Shown: positions 9,228-17,980, numbered from the stretch's first letter. The stretch: 64,000 nucleotides of DNA from Levilactobacillus brevis (GCA_003666485.1 CP032931.1:2170001-2234000), one strand, 5' to 3'. Notes: a model not told the origin generated them from the sequence alone. A program made the numbers and translations.

Positions 9228-9284
9228 TATACTAATTTCTCGGGGTGGACACAGATTAGTGTCAGGGCCTGCATTGTAATACAA
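9228..9284 (+). promoter_or_regulatory. Possible promoter and operator palindromes upstream of the YhgE/Pip gene
   Basis: TATACT at 9228-9233 is a plausible -10 box, with only a weak -35. Downstream lie GACAC-6nt-GTGTC (9248-9263) and the perfect 11-nt palindrome TTGTAATACAA (9274-9284), both placed where a repressor could block transcription. Placement is seen directly; function is inferred. Confidence 0.4.
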
Positions 9285-9326
9285 CATGCCATATACATTT
9301 TATGGTGTCACTGAGGAGTGTGGAAC

Positions 9327-12300
9327 ATGAAACATAAGTTTTTAACCGGCGGTGTCTTAACCGCCGGACTCGTACTACCCGTCGTTTGTGCCGGAATCGT
9401 CATCCATTCACTTTGGGACCCGTTCGGTCAGACAAGTCACTTACCAGTAGCCGTCGTGAATGAGGATCGCCCGGTTACATTTCAAGGCAAGCGCTTAGCA
9501 GTTGGTCAGCAAGTCGTGGACCAGCTCAAACACAACCACAAGCTGGGCTGGAAATTCCTCTCCGCTAAGGATGCCGCCGCGGGAATGCGCCACAATCGGT
9601 ATTATACCGTCGTCACCATCCCCGCTAATTTCTCACAACACGCCACGACCGTGTCCACTAGTCATCCCCAAAAGATGCGCCTAGCCTACAAGACCAACGA
9701 TTCGTTGAACTATATCGGGGAGATCATTAGCCAATCAGGCGCCGCTGAACTAAACACCGCCGTCAAACGGGCTGTGACCAAAGCGTACGCGCTGAGTATG
9801 TTTAAACAGATCAAATCCAGCGGACGTGGCTTTCAAACGGCCGCCAACGGCGCCACACAGCTCAAGGATGGCACCGTCACGCTGGCAGACGGCATGAATG
9901 TCTACACGACAGGTGTCACGAAGGTCAACAACGGCCTGCTCCAGCTGTCGACGAAGGTCCAGCAATTGCCAACTGGTGTTCAACGACTATCCGCGGGCGC
10001 TGATCAGTTATCGACCGGCCTCCAGACCCTTCAGGCCAAGACCCAGCCACTAGCCAGCGGTGTCACGCAACTGGCTACCGGGGCTAACCAAGTCGCGACC
10101 GGGTCTACGACACTCTCTGGTGGCCTGCAGCAACTGGCCACTAAGACACACCCACTGGCCAATGGCGTTACCCAGTTGGATAACGGTTCCGCCCAGGTCA
10201 CGGCCGGGTTGAAAAAGCTCAATCGCCAGACTGGCGCGCTTGCCTCTGGCGTGGTCCAACTGGCCGATGGCAGTCAGGTGCTGGCCACGAGTACCGCTAA
10301 GTACGTCAACGGCGTTTATCAGGTCCATACGGGGATACAACAGCTGGATACGAATGGCCAAACGCTAGCTGGCGCCGTCTCCAAGCTAAGTGATGGCTCC
10401 TCGTCATTGGCCAATCAAGTGGCTGCGGGACAGGCTGACGTCAACAAGTTGGGAACAGCCGTGACTGACTTAAAGACTAAAGCTGCCAGTGGTGCCACCG
10501 ACCTGCAGTCTCAGGGGGCCACGTTGCAGCAGGCTCTTCAGGCCCATTTAGGTGCTTTAGATAAGGCAATCGCCGGTAGCGCATCAGCCGCTAAATTGCA
10601 GGCCGTCCAAACCACGCTGACCAAACTGCAAGGCGCTTCCACAGCCAGCACCCCCGAGGCCACCCAAGCCGCAGCAAAACTAAAAACCGCGGTCGCCCAG
10701 TTGGATCATTCCCAAGAAGCATCGTCTTCGACTGGAATGACGCAAGCCGAAATCGACGCCAAAGTGAACGCCGTGGCCAAGGATACGCAAATGACCGCGG
10801 CACAAAAGTCTGCCATGACGGCGGCCCTAGCGGATGCTGGACAAAGTCAATCAGCCACCACAACGACTACGACCGCGGCCAAGTCAGCAGTCACGGCAGC
10901 GGCCAATGATCTCGTCTCGGCAAGTGCCACCGCAACACCGGATACGGCAACCACGCAAAAGACGGTAGCCACCCTAAAACGCGAGGTTGCGGCGTTAGCA
11001 CCAACCAGCGAGGCAACGACCATGAGTGCCCTGCAACAGGTCACGCAAGATGTCCAACAACTCGGCACTTTATTCGCGACTATCACGAAAACAACGTCCG
11101 AACAAAATGAGGCCCTAAACCAACTCAACGGTGCCGTCAACACCGACAACAAGTCCCTCGTCAAACGGTACGGCGCCCTAGTCAGTGGCACCCAAGCCCT
11201 TTCAACCGGCCTGACGCAGGTCAATCAAAAGGTTCCAGCATTTACAGCAGGCGTGCAGCAATTGCTTGCCGGCAGCCAGCAGCTCGCCACCAACGGGCCA
11301 GCGCTGGTCACCGGTTCGCAACAATTGGCAGCCGGCACAGCCAAGTTCAAAGGCGGATTGCCAGCATTGACTGGTGGGGTAACGCAACTGCTCAATGGCT
11401 CACTCACCCTCACCAACGGGTTAGACCTCTTAAATGGCCAGCTACCGGCATTAACCGGTGGGATTGGCCGGTTGGTCGCTGGTGCCGGTCAGTTGACCAC
11501 GGGCACCCACCAACTCTCTAACGGATTGACCCAACTCAACGGTCAGGTCCCTGCCTTGACTACCGGTGTTTCGCAGCTGGCTAACGGCGGGACTCAACTA
11601 AAAGGTGGGCTGCAAACGCTGAACCAGCAGGCACCCCAATTAGTCGCTGGTGTCGATCAATTAGCGACTGGTTCGCAAAAGTTAGCCGCCAATTCGCCTA
11701 AGCTGATGGCGGGAACCCAGAAGCTTCAACGGGGCAATGGCAAACTAGCCACGGCATTACAAGGCGGTGCTGATCAGGTGAAGGCCACGCCATTGACGGC
11801 CCAAACAGCCGACATGTTCGCTTCACCTTCTACCTTGGCCCATGAACGTTTCAGCTACGTTCCCAACTTCGGTCACGCCATCGCACCATTCGTGGTCTCG
11901 CTCCTCACTTTCTTAGGACTGACCGGCTTGGTCGTCTGGTTCGACTACCGTAAGCAGTTACAAACGCCACGGCAATTGGCCAACTTAACGGGATGGGTTC
12001 TGTTACAATCCCTGATTACCAGTGCCGGTATGGCTGTCATGCTCCAGGCGGCCCAACCATTTACGTTCATGGCCTTAACCGGACTGTTTGCCCTAGCCGT
12101 CCTAGTCGTTGAACTCGTGTTACGGTTCTTCATCGGTCGCCTGGCAGTTCTGGTAATCGGCGTCCTGTTCTTCTTACAGCTCTGCGTCGCCAATGGAATC
12201 TTCCCTGTCCAAACCGTGAAGACCCTCTACGCACCGCTAGCCAAGTTTTTACCCATCACGTACGCCAACCTGGGACTGACGCAAGCGCTCAGTGGGACTG

Positions 12301-12428
12301 GCATTAGTCCCGCGGTCCTGACCATGGGCATCAGCGCCGCAGTCGTCATCATTCTGATTGGTGGCGCGCTGATTGGGTTCAAGCTTATGCAACTCCAGAC
12401 AGCGGCAACTGACGAACCTGGCAAATAA
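9327..12428 (+). CDS. YhgE/Pip-type membrane protein with long repeat-rich extracellular region
   Basis: A 1033-residue protein of the YhgE/Pip (phage infection protein / EsaA-like) type. An N-terminal membrane segment (about residues 5-27) is followed by the YhgE N-terminal domain (motifs PVAVVNEDRPV and YYTVVTIPANFS). Next come two long blocks of short helical repeats, about residues 175-360 and 620-820, with units such as LATGANQVATGS and LSNGLTQLNGQVPAL. Between them is an Ala/Thr/Gln-rich segment, about 380-600. The C-terminus has five or six membrane segments (about 850-1025), as in ABC-2-type permease domains. Relatives act as phage receptors (Pip of Lactococcus) or in secretion. The ATG at 9327 is chosen from GAGGAG 8 nt upstream. 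The gene stands alone, and a strong terminator follows. Confidence 0.87.
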   Translation: MKHKFLTGGVLTAGLVLPVVCAGIVIHSLWDPFGQTSHLPVAVVNEDRPVTFQGKRLAVGQQVVDQLKHNHKLGWKFLSAKDAAAGMRHNRYYTVVTIPANFSQHATTVSTSHPQKMRLAYKTNDSLNYIGEIISQSGAAELNTAVKRAVTKAYALSMFKQIKSSGRGFQTAANGATQLKDGTVTLADGMNVYTTGVTKVNNGLLQLSTKVQQLPTGVQRLSAGADQLSTGLQTLQAKTQPLASGVTQLATGANQVATGSTTLSGGLQQLATKTHPLANGVTQLDNGSAQVTAGLKKLNRQTGALASGVVQLADGSQVLATSTAKYVNGVYQVHTGIQQLDTNGQTLAGAVSKLSDGSSSLANQVAAGQADVNKLGTAVTDLKTKAASGATDLQSQGATLQQALQAHLGALDKAIAGSASAAKLQAVQTTLTKLQGASTASTPEATQAAAKLKTAVAQLDHSQEASSSTGMTQAEIDAKVNAVAKDTQMTAAQKSAMTAALADAGQSQSATTTTTTAAKSAVTAAANDLVSASATATPDTATTQKTVATLKREVAALAPTSEATTMSALQQVTQDVQQLGTLFATITKTTSEQNEALNQLNGAVNTDNKSLVKRYGALVSGTQALSTGLTQVNQKVPAFTAGVQQLLAGSQQLATNGPALVTGSQQLAAGTAKFKGGLPALTGGVTQLLNGSLTLTNGLDLLNGQLPALTGGIGRLVAGAGQLTTGTHQLSNGLTQLNGQVPALTTGVSQLANGGTQLKGGLQTLNQQAPQLVAGVDQLATGSQKLAANSPKLMAGTQKLQRGNGKLATALQGGADQVKATPLTAQTADMFASPSTLAHERFSYVPNFGHAIAPFVVSLLTFLGLTGLVVWFDYRKQLQTPRQLANLTGWVLLQSLITSAGMAVMLQAAQPFTFMALTGLFALAVLVVELVLRFFIGRLAVLVIGVLFFLQLCVANGIFPVQTVKTLYAPLAKFLPITYANLGLTQALSGTGISPAVLTMGISAAVVIILIGGALIGFKLMQLQTAATDEPGK

Positions 12429-12468
12429 GTTTTAACAGTACGCACGACACTAACACTTATGACTAAAT

Positions 12469-12515
12469 AAAGCAGGCCTACCGGTGACATTCTCACTGGT
12501 GGGCCTGCTTTATTT
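12469..12515 (+). terminator. Intrinsic terminator after the YhgE/Pip gene
   Basis: A 19-bp stem with one mismatch (AAAGCAGGCCTACCGGTGA against its complement at 12493-12511), 5-nt loop, then TTTATTT. Confidence 0.9.
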
Positions 12516-12603
12516 GGGTAGCTTAAATTTTTTGCGCTGATTGACAGCCATCTTCGCGTTCAAATGCTTTGGTGACCACGACCTGATGCAATCCTTTGTT
12601 ATA

Positions 12604-12636
12604 AAAAAACCAACCACCGAAGTGATTGGTTTTTTA
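12604..12636 (-). terminator. Terminator after rplS
   Basis: Stem ACCAATCAC/GTGGTTGGT around a TTCG loop on the minus strand, flanked by As and then seven Ts. It lies 10 nt past the rplS stop. Confidence 0.88.
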
Positions 12637-12645
12637 AGACGCAAA

Positions 12646-13002
12646 TTAGTTGCGACGGCGTTCTGGGATCCGCGCTGCCTTACCGTTAAGTTCACGGAGG
12701 TAGTACAGCTTAGCACGACGTACACGACCTTGACGAATAACGTCAATCTTAGCAACACGTGGGGAGTGTAATGGGAAGATCCGTTCCACACCGACACCGT
12801 TACTGATCTTACGTACCGTGTAAGTTGCTTGGATGCCAGCACCCTTACGCTTGATTACGACACCTTCGAACAATTGGATACGTTCGCGGGTACCTTCGAC
12901 GATACGGGCGTGAACCCGAACAGTGTCTCCGGCACGGAAGTCTGGAACATCGTCCCGTAATTGTTCTTGGTTGATCTTAGCAATTAAATTGTTTTGGCGC
13001 AT
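12646..13002 (-). CDS. rplS: 50S ribosomal protein L19
   Basis: A 118-residue L19 of the large ribosomal subunit, located at the subunit interface. The whole protein is recognisable: [16 protein letters not shown] at the start, the SH3-like core with [16 protein letters not shown], the [10 protein letters not shown] motif, and the basic C-terminus ending PERRRN. The ATG at 13002 is used because GAAAGGA lies upstream and family proteins begin there; the frame is open 10 codons further. It has its own promoter and leader and follows trmD, the standard gene order. Confidence 0.98.
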   Translation of the reverse strand: MRQNNLIAKINQEQLRDDVPDFRAGDTVRVHARIVEGTRERIQLFEGVVIKRKGAGIQATYTVRKISNGVGVERIFPLHSPRVAKIDVIRQGRVRRAKLYYLRELNGKAARIPERRRN

Positions 13003-13077
13003 AATATATTCTATCCTTTCGCCAACATTCATTCTCAGGAGCGACAGCGGAATGTTGTTTCTGTGGCTAAACAGCCA
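13003..13077 (-). promoter_or_regulatory. 5' leader of rplS (probable L19 leader)
   Basis: A 75-nt leader between the predicted start site and rplS. It can form a short hairpin TGGCTG/TAGCCA-type near its 5' end and a larger one closed by AACATT/AATGTT next to the ribosome binding site. Firmicutes carry a described L19 leader at this position that is thought to mediate autoregulation. Assignment rests on position and hairpins only. Confidence 0.5.
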
Positions 13078-13083
13078 AAATTA

Positions 13084-13112
13084 AGTGTACCATATCTGAA
13101 AATGCCTGTAAA
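13084..13112 (-). promoter_or_regulatory. Promoter of rplS
   Basis: -35 TTTACA (13107-13112), 17-nt spacer, -10 TACACT (13084-13089) on the minus strand, placed downstream of the trmD stop. Confidence 0.8.
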
Positions 13113-13114
13113 GG

Positions 13115-13894
13115 TTATTTTCTTGACTCCTGTTTGGCGGCTTGCCGTTCTTCCTCTTCAATACGGACATCGGCCAGTAAATGCTTCTGTTGCGCGGTCA
13201 ACTTGTGGTGGTCGATCAAATCCGGCCGCCGCAGATAAGTCCGCCGCAGCGCTTCTTTTTGCCGCCACTCGTCGATTTTACCGTGGTTGCCACTGATCAA
13301 CACGTCTGGGACCTTCATCCCCCGGAATTCAGCCGGTCGTGTGTATTGCGGGTATTCCAGCAAGCCCGAAGAAAAGGAATCACCTGGGGCCGACTCTGCG
13401 TTACCCAAGACACCCGGCAACAGCCGCACCGTCGCATCGATCATCACCATTGACGCCAATTCGCCCCCGGTCAAGACGAAGTCCCCCAAGGAGACCTCAT
13501 CCGTCACCAGCGTGCGAATGCGCTCGTCATAGCCTTCATAATGCCCGCACAGGAAGGTTAGATGCTCTTCATGGGCAAATTCCTCGGCCACGTGCTGATC
13601 AAAGGTCACGCCGGCAGGATCGAGCAAAATGACCCGCCCCTTCGGCAAGCCTTCCGCTGCCGCTTGTTCTTCGGTGGCCTTGAGCGCATCGAAAATGGGT
13701 TGTGGTTGGAGCAACATACCAGCTCCGCCGCCAAACGGATAGTCGTCGACGTTACCGTGCTTATTGGTCGAATAATCACGGAAATTCGTCACGGGCATGG
13801 TCAAATGGCCGTTTTCAATGGCCTTGCCGACGATTGAGTCGTGCATTGGCCCTGAGAACATGTCGGGAAATAAACTTAACACATCGATTCGCAT
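13115..13894 (-). CDS. trmD: tRNA (guanine-37-N1)-methyltransferase TrmD
   Basis: A 259-residue SPOUT-class methyltransferase that makes m1G37 in tRNAs reading CNN codons, preventing frameshifts. It begins [13 protein letters not shown] and contains the S-adenosylmethionine-binding trefoil-knot motifs [12 protein letters not shown] (about 139-150) and LTGGELASM, plus YTRPAEFRG and [10 protein letters not shown]. Its ATG overlaps the rimM stop by one base (TAATG), indicating translational coupling. Length is slightly above the usual 240-250 because of a charged C-terminal tail ([14 protein letters not shown]). Confidence 0.97.
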   Translation of the reverse strand: MRIDVLSLFPDMFSGPMHDSIVGKAIENGHLTMPVTNFRDYSTNKHGNVDDYPFGGGAGMLLQPQPIFDALKATEEQAAAEGLPKGRVILLDPAGVTFDQHVAEEFAHEEHLTFLCGHYEGYDERIRTLVTDEVSLGDFVLTGGELASMVMIDATVRLLPGVLGNAESAPGDSFSSGLLEYPQYTRPAEFRGMKVPDVLISGNHGKIDEWRQKEALRRTYLRRPDLIDHHKLTAQQKHLLADVRIEEEERQAAKQESRK

Positions 13895-14412
13895 TACTCG
13901 AGTCCCTCCATCAATTCGACCGTGACTTGGCCGGCATCTAAGTCGACCTTCTTGACCACGTCATCAATCTTCGGCAATAACAGGTCGTCCTTGTCCGGCC
14001 GTGCCACGACCCAAACGTCGTTAGCGCCCGGCGACAGGATCTCTTTGATCTGGCCGAGTTCCTCACCGTCAACCGTGACGACCGTTAAGCCCACGATTTG
14101 GTGGTAGTAGTATTCACCCGGTTGTAAGTCGCTGGTCTCTAACTCATTGTCCGTGACCTTGAGCGTGCTCTGCTTGTAGATCTCCACGTCGTTAATGGAC
14201 GGTTTGCCGGTGAACCCTAACAAGTAGAAGTTTTTGTGCTTGCGCATGGTCGCGACCGTCAATTGTACGGGTTGCGTTTGGCCCTTTTGAAAGGCGTAGA
14301 GCGTGGACCCGACCGCAAAGCGACTCTCCGGAAAATCCGTGGTCGCCACGACCCGGACCTCGCCCTTGATTCCATGGGTGTTCACAATGGTCCCTACCGT
14401 ATAGTAAGCCAT
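13894..14412 (-). CDS. rimM: Ribosome maturation factor RimM
   Basis: A 172-residue 30S maturation factor that binds S19 and assists folding of the 16S 3' domain. An N-terminal RimM domain ([19 protein letters not shown]) is followed by a PRC-barrel (about 95-170, with [12 protein letters not shown] and [10 protein letters not shown]). The ATG at 14412 is chosen over an upstream ATG in frame because AAGGAGG lies 8 nt before it and the family begins here. It is translationally coupled to trmD. Confidence 0.96.
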   Translation of the reverse strand: MAYYTVGTIVNTHGIKGEVRVVATTDFPESRFAVGSTLYAFQKGQTQPVQLTVATMRKHKNFYLLGFTGKPSINDVEIYKQSTLKVTDNELETSDLQPGEYYYHQIVGLTVVTVDGEELGQIKEILSPGANDVWVVARPDKDDLLLPKIDDVVKKVDLDAGQVTVELMEGLE

Positions 14413-14470
14413 GTCAGTCGCCTCCTTTTTCATTCGTAATTTTTTAAAGTTTCCTAATTAATTGGGTAAC

Positions 14471-14508
14471 AAAAAACTCGAGGAAACGTTGCCGCCTCAC
14501 TCGAGTTT
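14471..14508 (-). terminator. Terminator overlapping the 3' end of khpA
   Basis: Stem AAACTCGAG/CTCGAGTTT with an inner GAGG/CCTC extension, followed by six Ts. The 5' arm contains the last codons of khpA, so the coding end and the terminator share sequence. It would attenuate transcription from rpsP-khpA into rimM-trmD. Confidence 0.82.
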
Positions 14509-14757
14509 CTTTGCTGGGCGGTCATCAATGATGAGCCGGACCCGCTTGTTGCCTTGTACGCGCACGCTATAGACAATCGTCCGGATAGCCTGTGCGACAC
14601 GGCCTTGTTTACCAATCACCCGTCCGACATCATCGGGGTGAACGGCTAACCGATATTCGTAGAAGCGTTCCGTTTCGACCGGCGTCACCACCAAGTCTTC
14701 GGGATGCTCCACGAGGGGGCTAACAATCGCTAGAATTAATGCCTTAAAATCGGTCAT
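14497..14757 (-). CDS. khpA: KH-domain RNA-binding protein KhpA (YlqC)
   Basis: An 86-residue single KH-domain protein. The GxxG loop appears as VIGKQGRVAQAIRTIV (about 49-64). The family (KhpA/YlqC) binds RNA, often as a partner of KhpB/Jag, and affects cell size and envelope synthesis in streptococci and lactobacilli. It lies 9 nt behind rpsP, the standard position. The last codons form one arm of a terminator. Confidence 0.95.
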   Translation of the reverse strand: MTDFKALILAIVSPLVEHPEDLVVTPVETERFYEYRLAVHPDDVGRVIGKQGRVAQAIRTIVYSVRVQGNKRVRLIIDDRPAKKLE

Positions 14758-14766
14758 TGCTAATCA

Positions 14767-15042
14767 CTACTTTTTAGTGTACTTAGCTTCATGGTATTGC
14801 TTCATGATCCCTGCGTTAGAGAGCAAAGTCTTAACCGTATCTGAAGGTTGAGCACCATTGTTCAACCAGTTCAAGATAGATTCTTCCTTTAACGTCACTT
14901 GGGCAGGTTGGGTAACTGGGTTGTAGGTCCCAACTTGTTCGATGAACCGACCATCACGAGGGCTCCGTGAATCGGCAACCACGACCCGGTAGAATGGGCG
15001 CTTCTTAGAACCCATCCGCTTTAAACGAATCTTAACTGACAT
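14767..15042 (-). CDS. rpsP: 30S ribosomal protein S16
   Basis: A 91-residue S16, an early-binding protein of the small subunit. It begins [35 protein letters not shown], which is diagnostic, and ends in a basic tail. GGAGGTG precedes the ATG. A consensus promoter starts the unit 37 nt upstream of the ATG. In most relatives rpsP follows ffh directly; here the two are separated by the MoxR/VWA cluster and the ATPase. Confidence 0.98.
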   Translation of the reverse strand: MSVKIRLKRMGSKKRPFYRVVVADSRSPRDGRFIEQVGTYNPVTQPAQVTLKEESILNWLNNGAQPSDTVKTLLSNAGIMKQYHEAKYTKK

Positions 15043-15078
15043 GTAGACACCTCCTGTATTTCTTTCAACGTGTAATAA

Positions 15079-15107
15079 TATACCAGTTTCTGGATATGAT
15101 GTAAAGG
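15079..15107 (-). promoter_or_regulatory. Promoter of the rpsP unit
   Basis: -35 TTTACA (15102-15107), 17-nt spacer, -10 TATATT (15079-15084) on the minus strand. The -35 also forms one arm of a small GTAAAG/CTTTAC hairpin. Confidence 0.85.
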
Positions 15108-15129
15108 GTTTTTTCTTTACACCTTGAAA

Positions 15130-15420
15130 TTATTCAAAATTCCGTTGTAACCAGGCAATATCGTTCGGCGTTAATGACTGTCGATGGGCACCGATCCACG
15201 ACTGAACCGCCGCGTAATTCGTGAAGTCGACAGTACTGTCGGCGACCCCCGCCGCTTGTAGGTCCTGAGCAAATTTCAAATCCGCAATCGTCATGGGTGC
15301 CTGAAACAACGGGTTTTCTTCGGCCCGCGCCGCCCACTCATCGGCCAAAATGGCCCGGGCGTTGCGAAAGGCCGCGTCTTGTTTGAGTAATGATCGTAAT
15401 TCGCTGGGTGTCAATGTCAT
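15130..15420 (-). CDS. Small protein of the MoxR/VWA cluster, function unknown
   Basis: A 96-residue soluble protein beginning MTLTPSELRSLLKQDAAF and ending DIAWLQRNFE. It is rich in Ala, Asp and Gln, looks all-helical, and has no signal or membrane segment. Its ATG overlaps the stop of the VWA gene (ATGA), with GGAGGG upstream, so it is translationally coupled to it and probably works with it. The frame is open 36 codons upstream, but that part only shadows the VWA gene. I do not recognise the family. A third small partner, adaptor or substrate of the AAA/VWA pair is the natural inference. Confidence 0.75.
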   Translation of the reverse strand: MTLTPSELRSLLKQDAAFRNARAILADEWAARAEENPLFQAPMTIADLKFAQDLQAAGVADSTVDFTNYAAVQSWIGAHRQSLTPNDIAWLQRNFE

Positions 15421-16742
15421 GATTGCGCCCTCCTTAAGGCTTGCCACTGCGGGTCGGCCGTCAGACTCACGACGGTTCCCGGGGCCTGCGTAACGGAAAA
15501 TTCGGCGACAGGACTGGTCAGTAGCCATAGAACCGTGGCCGGCAACGTCGATTGGACCCGGTCTTCGCCATACCCATCCGTCAAGATGATCACGAGCGGC
15601 TGGCCTTGCCCAGCAAACAATCGCGGTAGGCTGTCAAACACCGCCTGGAACCGGGTGCCCCCGCCGCCCGTGCGCATGAGGCGCTGGGGGCGTTTCTCCA
15701 AGCGAAAGCCGGCCGTCTCGTCTACGACCGTATCAAACGGGTAAACGGTCACCTGCGCTGGATAAACGGCCAATAACGTGGCCATTTGCCCCAACAGGTA
15801 GCTGATCTCCTGGTTGCCCATTGACCCCGACTCATCGACGAAGACCGCCACCCGTTGCCAGGTCCGCACGATTTGACCAGGTAAGTCCATCCTGACCGGC
15901 TGGCGGCGGTTGAAGCGCCCGTAAGCCGCTTGCCGACCCGCGGGGACCTGACTAAGGCCGCGCTTTAAGACCGCCCGCCAATCCAGCGTTGGTCGCTGGG
16001 AGGCCACCGGCTGTAGAGCTGCTTGGACATGGCCCGGCAACGTCCCCCGTTGCTTAGCTGACAGCGTCGTGGCCACCGTTTGAAAGAGCTGTTGGCGCCA
16101 CTGTTCACGCGTCTCTGCGGCGGCATCCGTCGCCGTTTGCCAGCCCGTGTGACCGTCAGCAATCGGCGTTGTTTCCCCAGCCGCGGGGCCGCCCGGTGTT
16201 AACGCTTGGTCCGTTATCTCTTGTTGGGCTTGCCAGTGGCGTAACTGGCGCAGATAGACGGCCGAATCCTGACGTGGTTCGACCGGTTCTTGAAGCAGCT
16301 CGCCCAACCGCCGACTGGTCACGGCATTGCGCGGCAAGTCGGTGAGATAGTCATTGACGGCCGCGTCGGTCGCCCAGCGGACCAAACCGGCCTGCGCGCT
16401 GGTCTGTACAGCCGTTGCGTAGCGTTGCGGGTGACGCCACAACAGGTGCAACACCGTGTGCCGCAACATGTCCAGGAACTGGGCACCCGTCCAGTCCGTT
16501 TGGGCCAATGCCCCCGGTTGGAGCTGGAGTTGCCACTCTTGCGGCGTCGCGGTCAGTCCCAGTGGGGCTTGCTGCTGCGGTGTCGCAGGGACCACCCGCA
16601 GCCGACTGAGCACGTGTCCGTAAAAGGCGTCGTGTTGCAACAAATACAGCACGCCATGCCGGTATGCCGTCTCCGTCAAACGGGGTTGGTCCGCCACTGT
16701 GGCTTGACGCACCCGATTGAGGTCTTCGGTCAAACTGCTCAT
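15417..16742 (-). CDS. VWA-domain protein with putative metallopeptidase-like N-terminus
   Basis: A 441-residue protein. The N-terminal half resembles the putative metallopeptidase domain of DUF2201 proteins, with the pocket MLRHTVLHLLWRHPQRYA (His at about 91 and 95). A Gln/Thr/Pro-rich linker follows (about 150-260). The C-terminal third is a VWA-like domain with the MIDAS motif DESGS near residue 302 and an ILTDGYGED strand near 385. VWA proteins of this kind are partners of MoxR AAA+ ATPases, encoded here 3 nt upstream. Together they are expected to act as a metal-dependent chaperone or maturation machine; the target is unknown. The stop overlaps the next small gene. Confidence 0.85.
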   Translation of the reverse strand: MSSLTEDLNRVRQATVADQPRLTETAYRHGVLYLLQHDAFYGHVLSRLRVVPATPQQQAPLGLTATPQEWQLQLQPGALAQTDWTGAQFLDMLRHTVLHLLWRHPQRYATAVQTSAQAGLVRWATDAAVNDYLTDLPRNAVTSRRLGELLQEPVEPRQDSAVYLRQLRHWQAQQEITDQALTPGGPAAGETTPIADGHTGWQTATDAAAETREQWRQQLFQTVATTLSAKQRGTLPGHVQAALQPVASQRPTLDWRAVLKRGLSQVPAGRQAAYGRFNRRQPVRMDLPGQIVRTWQRVAVFVDESGSMGNQEISYLLGQMATLLAVYPAQVTVYPFDTVVDETAGFRLEKRPQRLMRTGGGGTRFQAVFDSLPRLFAGQGQPLVIILTDGYGEDRVQSTLPATVLWLLTSPVAEFSVTQAPGTVVSLTADPQWQALRRAQS

Positions 16743-16745
16743 GGG

Positions 16746-17921
16746 CTACACCTCGATTTCGCTACTGCGTTTGCCAATCAGCGTCAACTGTTGATAGAGC
16801 TGGGCCACGGCCGGCCGCTCAGTCTGCACCGCGGCCAACTGTTCCAACAAGTCTTCCTGGTCAGCCAGGCGTTGGGCGATGGCAAATTGTCCATCCGGTG
16901 GACAGGCCGCCAACAGCGCACTAAATCGCGCCGCGGTCGTGGCGGTGGTCAGCGGCCAAGCACTATCCGCCAGACAATTTTGTAGAATCGTCTGCTGCTG
17001 AGCTGGCGTCAGTGTTTGAAACGTCGCGACGGCGTCCGGTGCGCCCAGGGCCTGGGCTACCGTCAATCCCGGATGTTGACGCAAAATTTCACTGGCAAAC
17101 GCGGTCCCCACACTGACGCCCAAGTTACCTTGCATCAGGGCAGTCACCACCGCCGTTTGCCCCCAGAGGCCCTGGGCCGTCAGTTCACGTAGCGCTCGTG
17201 AGACCCGTTCCCAGGCCCGTGGCGTCGGTTGGAGGTCATCGTCCACGGCGTTGGCCGTTGCCGTGACCTGTAAGTCGGCCGGATGCTCTTGTAAATACGC
17301 CGTCACCAACGGGTCGATGCGCGGTTGTCCCGCCACGGTCGCCGTCGCCCATTTCAGCCAGGTCGGCGTATCGGCCTGTAAGATCAAACGGGTGGTCCGG
17401 TCGGCGATTGCCGCATCCCCCGGCGTCACCCCGTAATGGCTCTGGGAAAAGCCGGCCATCGTGGCGTCCGGGTTCTCTGCTAAGATCAAGTGGACCTGTG
17501 GCGGTAAGGTCAGCGTATTGATCTGCCGCTGTAATACCAGGTTCATGAGCTCACTTTGCACGGCCTGGGTGCCACGGTTGAATTCGTCCAAGAACCAAAT
17601 GATTTCCTGATCAGGGTGGGCCTCGGCGTAGCGAATCATGGCCACCAGCGTATGGGAATAACCGAATTGCACATCGGCCAATGACCCGTATTTCGCCGTT
17701 TGGACGAACGAATCACTGGTCAGTGGCGGCACCGGAATGACCAGGTCACCCTTCTCAACCAGGCTGACCACGGTCGTAAATAACTTGGCCTGCCGCTGCT
17801 GCGCGAGATCAGCCACCAGAGCGGACTTGCCGATCCCCGCCTCACCCACGATGGTGGGCACGGCGCCGCTAGCCAAGACCACCGCCGTCGCCTGTAAACA
17901 CGCTTGATACGTTAATGCCAT
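16746..17921 (-). CDS. MoxR-type AAA+ ATPase
   Basis: A 391-residue cytoplasmic AAA+ ATPase. Walker A is GEAGIGKS (residues about 26-33) and Walker B lies in IIWFLDEFNRG (about 110). The sensor region ILAENPDATMAG and the arginine-finger region ADRTTRLIL follow. The C-terminal third (about 260-391) is helical and less conserved. MoxR ATPases pair with VWA proteins to mature or assemble other proteins, and the VWA gene follows after 3 nt. The ATG at 17921 is chosen from AAGGAGG 9 nt upstream; the longer frame back to 17960 lies over a terminator. Confidence 0.88.
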   Translation of the reverse strand: MALTYQACLQATAVVLASGAVPTIVGEAGIGKSALVADLAQQRQAKLFTTVVSLVEKGDLVIPVPPLTSDSFVQTAKYGSLADVQFGYSHTLVAMIRYAEAHPDQEIIWFLDEFNRGTQAVQSELMNLVLQRQINTLTLPPQVHLILAENPDATMAGFSQSHYGVTPGDAAIADRTTRLILQADTPTWLKWATATVAGQPRIDPLVTAYLQEHPADLQVTATANAVDDDLQPTPRAWERVSRALRELTAQGLWGQTAVVTALMQGNLGVSVGTAFASEILRQHPGLTVAQALGAPDAVATFQTLTPAQQQTILQNCLADSAWPLTTATTAARFSALLAACPPDGQFAIAQRLADQEDLLEQLAAVQTERPAVAQLYQQLTLIGKRSSEIEV

Positions 17922-17948
17922 ACGCACATTCCTCCTTTTCAGCCCACA

Positions 17949-17980
17949 AGAAAACCCCACCGCACCTGCGAATGGGGTTC
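17949..17980 (-). terminator. Terminator between the ATPase gene and the MoxR cluster
   Basis: Stem AACCCCAT...GTGGGGTT on the minus strand followed by TTTTC, 34 nt past the ATPase stop. It separates the riboswitch-controlled ATPase from the MoxR/VWA genes at least partly. Confidence 0.7.

Noticed and set aside
16290-16985. 231-codon plus-strand frame
   Set aside because: Antisense to the VWA and MoxR genes, whose motifs are unambiguous.
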